Below, in pieces: positions 1 to 5,054 of a DNA stretch of 5,054 nucleotides. The notes under the pieces are model-generated. The model was given only the letters and a program-made list of their open reading frames with translations. It did not search any database and was not told the DNA's origin. The number at the start of each line of letters is the position of its first letter. Position 1 is the first letter of the stretch. Source of the stretch: Acidobacteriota bacterium (lineage in GTDB: Bacteria > Acidobacteriota > Terriglobia > UBA7540). Position numbers and translations under genes: made by a program. The stretch covers positions 1-5,054 of the forward strand of contig JAJYJL010000763.1 in NCBI GenBank assembly GCA_021789565.1, read 5' to 3'.

Positions 1-1336
1 CGATCTTCCAACCGCTGCCGTTCTTTACCAAGCTCATTTGACTTCTTTGACGCCACCATTCATTTACTTCGCCTGGTAGTGGGATCCATACACCAGCGGT
101 TTTTCGCAATTCAGAAAGCCGACCAAGCAATCTTCTGTATACGCTCTGTTCGCGTTCCTTAAGGATGTAGTCAGGGTGAATAATGAAGCTCATCATGCCA
201 TGCTTCTCAAGGGCTAAAGACATCTGCTCTTCCCAAAGGTCCAGGGTGTAGTTGCGCAGGATGTGGAAAAGCGAGTAATCCTGCGTCATTGTCACCGGGA
301 TTTCGAGTATTTTGCCGATGAAATAAGGGAAGGTGGTGCAGCAGCCTCCGCGCTGCGGGTCGAGGTGAGCAACATTGGGTACGGACATGTCGTATTCAAA
401 ATCGAGCAGGTCGTACCAGTCGATATTTCGATAGAGGACTCCTGCCCGGAATCCTTTAGTGCCGAATCTTCTCCCGTACATATTGATCCGGGTCGAGCGT
501 CGTCTGAATTCCTCGTACTGGCTGAACAGATTGCCATCGTGATTCAGATCATGAACACCGACCTCAAAACCTCGTTTGCTAATGTTCCTGAGGTAGGCAT
601 CACTGACATCGTACCGACTTTCAGGAATAACCTGGAAAGAAGCTTTGACTTCGTAAGAATCATCGATGTCCATAAGCTGGTCGCAAAAATCTCTGCCAGA
701 TCCTGTCTCAACGTCATGGGTCATCAGCGCGCACGCTTGAGCCCCATTTGGCCAGAACCAGATGAAGGGCATCTCTTTTACACCGTGCGCCTTTAGGTTC
801 AGGAGCATCACCGCCTCAAGAGTAGATTCAACGCTTGTATCTACCGGCCAGCGCGGAAAAACTCTCTTGTCCCAATCGCGCAGGGAAAGTCGCTGAAGAT
901 GCTTGCGCACGGTGACCGGGGTCAGAGGCCGGATGGTGTAATAAGCCGCCCGCACAGACCTTTTGAGAAAGTTGCCGCCGCCGTGGCCGTTTCCGTTCCG
1001 GACATACTTTTCGCACCGCAGAGCTGAGACGGCCTCAGCAAGGTCAAACGGCAAATGGATGCCATCCCGGCCGCCTCGGGCGTATTCCAGAGCATCGTTC
1101 AGAACTTGCCCTGCTTCAGGCGAAGGGGTAAAGTCGGAGGCCCGTCCGTAGCAGACCGATCCCGATCCGAATTTGAAGAAGCCGGCACACCCGGACAAAT
1201 CACCCTGCACTCCAATGCGCACGAATTCCTGCGGACACCGATAGTGATCTACCATCACCTGTTCCGATGGTTCCGGGCTGCACGGATTCCTGTCCGGCGC
1301 TGAAGCCGCGACTGTTCTCTCGGCTGAAGGCTGCAT
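1..1336 (-). CDS. NodB-like polysaccharide deacetylase family protein (3' end outside window)
   Basis: The minus strand is open from a stop at 1373-1375 to the left edge, giving at least 445 codons with no frameshift. The NodB signature is visible, numbering from 1336. H207-D208-V209-E210 is the acidic metal/base motif. H262-D-L-N-H266 is the HxxxH metal site, R297 in GFRAG corresponds to motif 3, and H387 in IIHPDY corresponds to the C-terminal catalytic histidine. About 200 residues precede the NodB domain, including VRKHLQRL near 146 and PFIWFWP at 190-196; they look like a family-specific N-terminal region. By family, such enzymes remove N- or O-acetyl groups from glycans using a divalent metal. 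No signal peptide or membrane helix is evident, so a cytoplasmic substrate is possible. The start at 1336 has GAGGA five bases upstream. ATG at 1255 is a credible alternative, since residues 1-27 look disordered. It lies 129 bp after the ATP-grasp gene and is probably co-transcribed. The fold call is firm; the substrate is unknown. Confidence 0.85.
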   Translation of the reverse strand, partial: MQPSAERTVAASAPDRNPCSPEPSEQVMVDHYRCPQEFVRIGVQGDLSGCAGFFKFGSGSVCYGRASDFTPSPEAGQVLNDALEYARGGRDGIHLPFDLAEAVSALRCEKYVRNGNGHGGGNFLKRSVRAAYYTIRPLTPVTVRKHLQRLSLRDWDKRVFPRWPVDTSVESTLEAVMLLNLKAHGVKEMPFIWFWPNGAQACALMTHDVETGSGRDFCDQLMDIDDSYEVKASFQVIPESRYDVSDAYLRNISKRGFEVGVHDLNHDGNLFSQYEEFRRRSTRINMYGRRFGTKGFRAGVLYRNIDWYDLLDFEYDMSVPNVAHLDPQRGGCCTTFPYFIGKILEIPVTMTQDYSLFHILRNYTLDLWEEQMSLALEKHGMMSFIIHPDYILKEREQSVYRRLLGRLSELRKTAGVWIPLPGEVNEWWRQRSQMSLVKNGSGWKI

Positions 1337-1341
1337 CTCAT

Positions 1342-1346
1342 TCCTC
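1342..1346 (-). promoter_or_regulatory. Probable ribosome binding site of the deacetylase gene
   Basis: On the minus strand this reads GAGGA, five bases before ATG 1336, and it overlaps an alternative ATG at 1348. It supports 1336 as start. The competing ATG at 1255 has only a weak GGAA six bases upstream. Confidence 0.45.
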
Positions 1347-1441
1347 ATTGCAGGATTTACTTCCGGCGCTTCTCACATTTCATCTGTCGCTTGCTGAAAG
1401 GCCGAATGAATTCTACTCGCAAGCAGGCGGGGACACGTTTT

Positions 1442-1456
1442 CCGGCAGCGTGCCGG
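1442..1456. repeat. Small perfect hairpin between the second ATP-grasp gene and the deacetylase
   Basis: The sequence is CCGGCA-GCG-TGCCGG, a six-base-pair GC-rich stem with a three-base loop, 10 bases after the ATP-grasp stop codon. In the minus-strand direction the stem is followed by AAAA rather than a T run, so it is not a standard intrinsic terminator. It could slow 3' degradation of the upstream message or cause partial attenuation. The rest of the 1347-1465 gap holds nothing else that I can support, apart from a loose GCTTGC/GCAAGC inverted pair at 1389-1394 and 1419-1424. Confidence 0.4.
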
Positions 1457-1465
1457 GGCTTCTGC

Positions 1466-2638
1466 TCAGTAGACTCTGACCCCCTTCGACAGCCGCACAA
1501 GGCTCGGCAGCGGATCGCGCCATGAAAAGTAGGCGATTGAAGTCCGGTGCATCACGCTGGCCAGCCACTGCAACAGAGTCAACTCTCCGCGTTCTCTGAG
1601 CTCCAGGAATGCTCGAAAGTCTCTGAGCGGGTCCCATAACCGCATGCCGGTGCGGAAGTTCGTCAAAGGCGGCTGAGGGATGCCGACAATCCGGTTATAG
1701 ACAAAATTCCCCAGGTCAAATCCAGACCTTGCGAGGAGCATATTCGCGGCCGTAAATCTTGCATTGCACTCAATGAATTTCAACTTGCCATCGCGCTCGT
1801 CGTATTTGAACTCGGCGTTTGCCAGTCCCTGAAGTCCCACGTGCCGAAGCAACTTAAGCGACAGTTCGCGCACGCCCTCGACTTGGTCCGTGATGTGGTA
1901 AGAGGCAATTCCCATATTCACCGGATAGCGCCGGATAATGCGCTTCGTAAAATCAAACAAAGCGTTCCCTTCTTCGTCCAGGTAGGTGTAATAGCTGCAA
2001 AGCTTGCTGTCCGGACCGGGAATCTTTTCAAGAAGCACAGCTTCAATACCCGCGCGCTCGGTCGTACGGTATTGCTCGAGGAGTTGCTGGAAGTTATCGG
2101 CCTCAAAAAACTTGCGTTTGAACGTCCGCTGAAAAATGTGCGACAACTTCGGCTTGACGAGCATCGGGTAAACAAATTCCTCGCGAAGGCGGTGGACATC
2201 ATCTTCGCTTCGAACTTGCCAGAACTGCGGCGTCGGCACACCGACTTCTTTCGCCGCCTGATACGACCGCAGCTTATTCAGCATGATTTGCTGGGCGACC
2301 GGGTTTGACAAGTCGAGACGAAACTTCTTTGCCAGCTTCTCCCGGTTTGCGCCGATGATTTCGAGCTCCTGGTCCCCGGCCGCCAGCAGCACGCTTCCCG
2401 CCAGGTAATCGGAGTCACTGCCAGTCAGAAAATCTGGCGCCGCCTGGACGTAGGGTACATTTTCAGGCAGGCGAATCGCGCGAGCGTAGCGGCTGTATCG
2501 CGCTTCGGCCCAGCGGTCATTAAGCACGTAGACCGGGATGGACCGCGACGCCAGGCTCTCCACCACCTGGAACGCCTGGAAAAATCCCCCGAACAGAATG
2601 GCCGGAGGAAGTTTTGTGTTGCGGTTAAACGCGGACAT
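1466..2638 (-). CDS. ATP-grasp carboxylate-amine ligase-like protein (COG3919 type)
   Basis: This is a complete gene of 390 aa from ATG 2638, or 393 aa from ATG 2647. Numbering here is from 2647. The N-terminus (PPAILFGGFFQAFQVVESLA, 14-33) forms the small pre-ATP-grasp nucleotide-like fold. K124 in LNK and K165 in MLVKPK are the expected ATP-binding lysines, E207 in LLEKIPG is the adenine-side glutamate, and E279 in NAEFKYD with E293 and N295 in FIECNARF are the Mg-binding acidic residues. The active site therefore looks intact. The family (D-aspartate ligase-like and COG3919 proteins) activates a carboxylate as acyl phosphate and condenses it with an amine; the substrate cannot be read. The start favours 2638: the upstream AGGGAG lies 10 bases from that ATG but only 1 base from the ATG at 2647. 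The start overlaps the end of the preceding ATP-grasp gene by 14 nt, implying translational coupling. No signal peptide is seen, so it is cytoplasmic. Confidence 0.85.
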   Translation of the reverse strand: MSAFNRNTKLPPAILFGGFFQAFQVVESLASRSIPVYVLNDRWAEARYSRYARAIRLPENVPYVQAAPDFLTGSDSDYLAGSVLLAAGDQELEIIGANREKLAKKFRLDLSNPVAQQIMLNKLRSYQAAKEVGVPTPQFWQVRSEDDVHRLREEFVYPMLVKPKLSHIFQRTFKRKFFEADNFQQLLEQYRTTERAGIEAVLLEKIPGPDSKLCSYYTYLDEEGNALFDFTKRIIRRYPVNMGIASYHITDQVEGVRELSLKLLRHVGLQGLANAEFKYDERDGKLKFIECNARFTAANMLLARSGFDLGNFVYNRIVGIPQPPLTNFRTGMRLWDPLRDFRAFLELRERGELTLLQWLASVMHRTSIAYFSWRDPLPSLVRLSKGVRVY

Positions 2639-3722
2639 AGTCTTCATTCTCCCTGTATCGACGAGCGTGCTCCAGACAAGCCCTCAGAATCGGCACGACT
2701 ACCCGGCAGGGTCCGGTCCGATTGAAATAGTGGTTATGGTATCCGGGATTCGTATTGACCTCGATGATCTTGCCGCCTGACTCCTCAAGGCCCTGATGAA
2801 TATCAGGCGTGATAACGTCAATCCCTGCCAACCTGACGCCGACCAGATCTGCCGCCCGGCGCCCGGCGGCGACAATGCTCTCAGAGATCTCTCCGGTAAC
2901 TGATTCGTTTTCGTCTGCCATGTTGTCATTGGTAACGGTTTTAAGTGTGACTCGCTGGCCCTTAGCTGGCACAGACCGCCATGAAAGGCCCTGCCGTGCC
3001 AGGGTCCGTTTAATATCCATGTCAACCTTCAGGGTGGCCTGGGCAAGCCGGTAACCGGCATCAAGCCGCTTCTGATTCAGGTCATGGAATAATTTTGAAA
3101 TCTTTGACTTGCCATCTCCGACAACTGCGGGAAAACTGCGCCTTACGGCATCCAGAAGTTGCCCGTCGAGATACAACAGGCGAACCATCTCTCCTTCCAC
3201 GTACTCCTCGATGAGCAGCTTTGAGGAACCGTAACCGGCAGCGGCGGCAGCCGCCTTGATCAGCTGAACGCGGGTTTCTATGCCTGTTGTGACGCCACAC
3301 CCTCCGGCGGTGTCATCGGCGGGTTTCACAACACAGCTTCGGTGCCGGGCAAGAAACTCGTACGCCTTTTCCAGATGGTCCAGGGAAAACTCAGCATGGT
3401 GCGGAGTCGGCAAGCCATTCGTGTTGAGTATCGAGTGGACAAGAAGCTTGTTGAGAGCAATATCCAACGTGACAGGATCGTCCAGCGGAGTGTAGTTGTT
3501 ATACACCCTAGTGCTGGCGCCGCCGCGGCTGATTTTGAGGATTCCCTCACCCAACTCCTGGAACTCCGCCTCCAATTCGTCCGCGGCCGCGCGCCAGACA
3601 TCCTTATAGAACTTCGAGCGATAGCTTCTCGCCTGGAGCCTTTGCCTCCCTGCCCGGCCGAGTATTCGCCTCCCGCGCATAGCATAGCCCCAAACCTCCA
3701 GAAGCCGTGACTGGTACCGCAT
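2625..3722 (-). CDS. Stand-alone ATP-grasp ligase, cyanophycin-synthetase / RimK-like
   Basis: This is a complete gene of 365 aa. Numbering is from ATG 3722, which has a strong GGAGGAG eight bases upstream; the in-frame GTG at 3749 lies upstream of that site and is rejected. A basic N-terminus of about 40 residues precedes the ATP-grasp domain. NKLL at 91-94 and CVVKPADDTAGGCGV at 130-144 give the ATP-binding lysines and glycine loop. IEEYVEGEMVRLL at 171-183 is the linker and next strand, GDGKSKISKL at 202-211 is the loop characteristic of cyanophycin synthetase, and GIDVI (D302) with IIEVNTNPGYHNHY (E321, N323) supplies the metal ligands. It is far shorter than CphA, which has about 870 aa: the C-terminal Mur-ligase module is absent. 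By family it should form an amide bond via acyl phosphate. It is cytoplasmic, with no signal peptide. It lies 79 bp after the RraA-like gene and overlaps the next ATP-grasp gene. A CphA function is unlikely; the product is unknown. Confidence 0.87.
   Translation of the reverse strand: MRYQSRLLEVWGYAMRGRRILGRAGRQRLQARSYRSKFYKDVWRAAADELEAEFQELGEGILKISRGGASTRVYNNYTPLDDPVTLDIALNKLLVHSILNTNGLPTPHHAEFSLDHLEKAYEFLARHRSCVVKPADDTAGGCGVTTGIETRVQLIKAAAAAAGYGSSKLLIEEYVEGEMVRLLYLDGQLLDAVRRSFPAVVGDGKSKISKLFHDLNQKRLDAGYRLAQATLKVDMDIKRTLARQGLSWRSVPAKGQRVTLKTVTNDNMADENESVTGEISESIVAAGRRAADLVGVRLAGIDVITPDIHQGLEESGGKIIEVNTNPGYHNHYFNRTGPCRVVVPILRACLEHARRYRENEDYVRV
2649..2654 (-). promoter_or_regulatory. Ribosome binding site of the second ATP-grasp gene, inside the previous gene
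   Basis: On the minus strand this reads AGGGAG within the last codons of the CphA-like gene. It sits 10 bases before ATG 2638 and only 1 base before ATG 2647, favouring 2638. Its position inside the upstream coding region supports coupled translation of the two ligases. Confidence 0.5.
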
Positions 3723-3730
3723 CGTTAAAT

Positions 3731-3737
3731 CTCCTCC
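3731..3737 (-). promoter_or_regulatory. Ribosome binding site deciding the start of the CphA-like ATP-grasp gene
   Basis: On the minus strand this reads GGAGGAG, eight bases before ATG 3722. The longer frame from GTG 3749 would place this site inside the coding region, so ATG 3722 is preferred. Confidence 0.78.
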
Positions 3738-3801
3738 GCTTATTCTCACACTTCACCCTTTGTTCGGCAGGGCAATGGCCTGGCTTCAAAGAGCTTTACA
3801 C

Positions 3802-4554
3802 TTAGGGGACAAGAACTTCCTTTGTTTCAGCCTCGCCGGGGTAGACAAGGCACTCATGTTGCGTCAGGAGCGTATCGACCCAAGCGTTTGAAAACTCGCC
3901 CCTGCGAACCGCCGCCAGGTACGGTTCCTGGTGGGCTTTGTGAGCTTCGAGACGCCGCAGGATGGCTTCAGCCCAATCCTGGGGTACCACAACGATTCCG
4001 GAAACGTCGGCAACCACCACATCACCCGGATTGACCACCACCCCACCGCAGGCGATCGGGCAGTTGATTTCGCCGGGGCCGCGATGCAAGGGTCCGACAG
4101 GCGTCGTCCCCCGTGCGAAGACCGGAAAATCCAGGTCCTTGATTCCCGGCATGTCACGCACCAGCCCGTCAACGATGAACCCCGCGATTCCGCGGTGTTT
4201 CGCTTTCGTGCAGATGATGTCGCCCAGGACAGCATTCATCCCTCGAGTGCCATGTCCATCAACCACAACGATGTCGTTCGGCTTGGCGATGTCCAGCGCC
4301 TTGTGGACCATGAGGTTATCCCCCGGAAAGACATTAACCGTGCACGCCGGCCCGCACAGGCAACGACTCTTGTCAGTTTGACATGTGATGCTTGCATCTA
4401 AGGCATAGAGGCGGTTAAGGGTGTCGGAAATGTCGGGTACCTCGAATTCCTGAAAACGCTTCATCAACGCCGGGTCAAGCCTGGTGAAATTTTCGTGAAT
4501 ACGAAAACCGGGACCCGGATGTATTTCGGCTGATTTTGGCTTTTGCGATATCAT
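3802..4554 (-). CDS. RraA-fold protein, HMG/CHA-aldolase-like (dimethylmenaquinone methyltransferase-like family)
   Basis: This is a complete gene of 250 aa. The start ATG at 4554 is supported by GGAGG six bases upstream. The core matches the RraA / 4-hydroxy-4-methyl-2-oxoglutarate aldolase family: PDISDTLNRL at 40-49, NAVLGDIICTKAKHRGIAGF at 107-126, the catalytic GLVRD with R133 and D134, FARGTTPVGP at 147-156, and GDVVVADVSGIVVVP at 177-191. In characterised aldolases of this family the Arg-Asp pair binds substrate and the divalent metal, so enzymatic lyase or decarboxylase activity on a 2-oxo acid is plausible. E. coli RraA, the RNase E inhibitor, is about 160 aa; the extra N- and C-terminal segments here match the longer enzyme-like members. 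Names such as 'methyltransferase' for this family are historical errors. It is the first intact gene of the probable minus-strand operon, followed after 79 bp by an ATP-grasp ligase. Family call firm; substrate unknown. Confidence 0.88.
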   Translation of the reverse strand: MISQKPKSAEIHPGPGFRIHENFTRLDPALMKRFQEFEVPDISDTLNRLYALDASITCQTDKSRCLCGPACTVNVFPGDNLMVHKALDIAKPNDIVVVDGHGTRGMNAVLGDIICTKAKHRGIAGFIVDGLVRDMPGIKDLDFPVFARGTTPVGPLHRGPGEINCPIACGGVVVNPGDVVVADVSGIVVVPQDWAEAILRRLEAHKAHQEPYLAAVRRGEFSNAWVDTLLTQHECLVYPGEAETKEVLVP

Positions 4555-4560
4555 TTCATA

Positions 4561-4565
4561 CCTCC
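4561..4565 (-). promoter_or_regulatory. Ribosome binding site of the RraA-like gene
   Basis: On the minus strand this reads GGAGG, six bases before ATG 4554. It fixes that start and lies in the 22-bp gap after the upstream frame, so translation of this gene does not depend on the truncated neighbour. Confidence 0.75.
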
Positions 4566-4576
4566 GAACAAGTGTT

Positions 4577-4890
4577 TTATGGATTCTCGGGCGGACATGC
4601 TTTCGCCACCGATTGGATGATCGTCCGCATGTTGGCTGGAGATCCCAACGTCATTTGATCCCATTGAAGGCTGGCAACAAGCTGTATTAGCTTGCCGACT
4701 TCGTGAGTCAAGTCTGCACGTAGATTCACAGAGTGAGCTATTTGTTCGATCTCCCGTACATCACCGGCCCGGCGCGCCGCGTGGCGAGGGTATGTGGGCA
4801 AAGTGCGCTCAACGACGGTCATCACGCCTGGGTACAATTGCCGGCAACTTTCCAAAAAGGGCTCCAACACTCCAGCCCGCTCAGCCAGCG
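4577..4890 (-). CDS. Unrecognised protein, possibly a C-terminal remnant
   Basis: I do not recognise this protein. The frame is open on the minus strand from a stop at 4973-4975 to TAA at 4577 and has ordinary-looking amino-acid and codon use from about 4890 onward. The last 70 residues look helical and amphipathic (around EIEQIAHSVNLRADLTHEVG). The upstream part, 4890-4972, is antisense to the integrase-like frame and is unlikely to be genuine coding. Possible starts are GTG 4870, giving 97 aa, ATG 4822, giving 81 aa, and TTG 4954, giving 125 aa. None has a convincing ribosome binding site. It ends 22 bp before the RraA-like start, as a preceding operon gene would. Either it is a small gene or, more likely, the 3' end of a larger gene cut near 4890. 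No signal peptide or membrane segment is seen. The start coordinate given is the estimated break, not a start codon. Confidence 0.42.
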
Positions 4891-5054
4891 ATGCAGGCCC
4901 GACCGTCGAGGATGTCGTGCGAGAGTTTCTCGCGTTCGCCGAACGCCGACGCAAGCGCCCCGAGCAGGCGCGCTACCTGCTCGAGTCGAACGTAGTGCCG
5001 GCACTCGGTCAGCGGCCGGTAAGCGAACTCAGAAAGCGCGATATCGTTGAGATG
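4890..5054 (+). CDS. Tyrosine recombinase / P4-like phage integrase, core-binding domain fragment (continues past right edge)
   Basis: The plus-strand frame reads DAGPTVEDVVREFLAFAERR, then a helix with QARYLLESNVVPALG, then QRPVSELRKRDIVEM at the window end. This is the SAM-like N-terminal core-binding domain of tyrosine recombinases: the TVEDVVREFL helix, the 'VVPALG.RPVSEL..RDIVEM' helix-turn pattern and the spacing all fit. The catalytic domain, with its Arg-His-Arg-Tyr residues, would lie outside the window. The frame is open back to a stop at 4734-4736, but upstream of about 4890 it has no ATG and no recognisable arm-binding (DUF4102-type) domain; only GTG at 4794 and 4803 could start it. 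The 5' end is therefore probably missing. By hand count this segment is about 64% GC against about 57% for the 310 bases before it. It points to a nearby or former mobile island. Confidence 0.65.

Noticed and set aside
263..796. Plus-strand open frame of 177 codons
   Set aside because: It lies antisense to the deacetylase core; the minus strand encodes clear NodB motifs through the whole stretch, so this is a shadow.
1442..1456. Hairpin considered as an intrinsic terminator between genes 3 and 4
   Set aside because: No T run follows the stem in the minus-strand direction, so termination is not supported.
1841..2308. Plus-strand open frame of 155 codons
   Set aside because: It is antisense to the ATP-grasp domain of the second ligase, which has intact family motifs; no independent ribosome site or recognisable product.
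3342..3710. Overlapping open frames on both strands within the CphA-like gene
   Set aside because: They are out of frame with the conserved ATP-grasp motifs and have no supporting start signals.
3723..3801. Gap between the RraA-like and CphA-like genes examined for promoter, terminator or small gene
   Set aside because: Apart from the ribosome binding site, no convincing -35/-10 pair, T-tailed hairpin or small frame was seen.
3931..4401. Plus-strand open frames of 156 and 139 codons
   Set aside because: They are antisense to the conserved RraA core and rich in residues typical of shadow frames.
4771..4778. Eight-base palindrome GGCGCGCC considered as an operator or recombination site
   Set aside because: It is a single short GC-rich palindrome inside a coding-like region with no repeat partner; chance is sufficient.
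4733..5050. Plus-strand frame of 105 codons overlapping the integrase fragment
   Set aside because: Its translation is arginine-rich and has no domain pattern; the neighbouring frame carries the recombinase motif.

Overview
The window looks like bacterial chromosome of mid-50s % GC, with good Shine-Dalgarno sites and closely packed genes. The mix of a NodB-type deacetylase, stand-alone ATP-grasp ligases and an RraA-fold protein suggests an environmental (for example soil) bacterium. Acidobacteriota or a delta-type proteobacterium is possible, but this is a low-confidence impression because there is no marker gene. No rRNA, tRNA, CRISPR array or insertion sequence end was seen.

Nearly all of the coding is on the minus strand, so the genes read from right to left. 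Four genes form a probable operon. (1) 4554-3802 encodes an RraA-fold / HMG-aldolase-like protein of 250 aa. (2) 3722-2625 encodes a stand-alone ATP-grasp ligase resembling the ligase module of cyanophycin synthetase, 365 aa. (3) 2638-1466 encodes a second, different ATP-grasp ligase of the COG3919 / carboxylate-amine ligase type, about 390 aa, whose start overlaps the end of gene 2. (4) 1336 to beyond position 1 encodes a NodB-like polysaccharide deacetylase with a long N-terminal region, at least 445 aa and cut by the left edge of the window. Gene 4 has no stop inside the window and is easily missed, because several sizeable antisense frames lie over it.

The right end (4577-5054) is different. 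A minus-strand frame that looks like the C-terminal part of an unrecognised protein ends 22 bp upstream of gene 1. From about 4890 the plus strand encodes the core-binding domain of a tyrosine recombinase (P4-like phage integrase) that runs off the right edge. Both frames lose plausible protein sequence at about the same place, head to head, which suggests a recombination junction or an assembly chimera near 4870-4900.

How the genes may work together is inference. ATP-grasp ligases activate a carboxylate as an acyl phosphate and join it to an amine or similar nucleophile. A deacetylase of the NodB fold can uncover an amine on an N-acetyl sugar. The set is therefore compatible with a small pathway that makes an amide- or peptide-decorated glycan or a small peptide-like metabolite, with the RraA-like enzyme handling a 2-oxo acid. 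None of these substrates can be read from the sequence.
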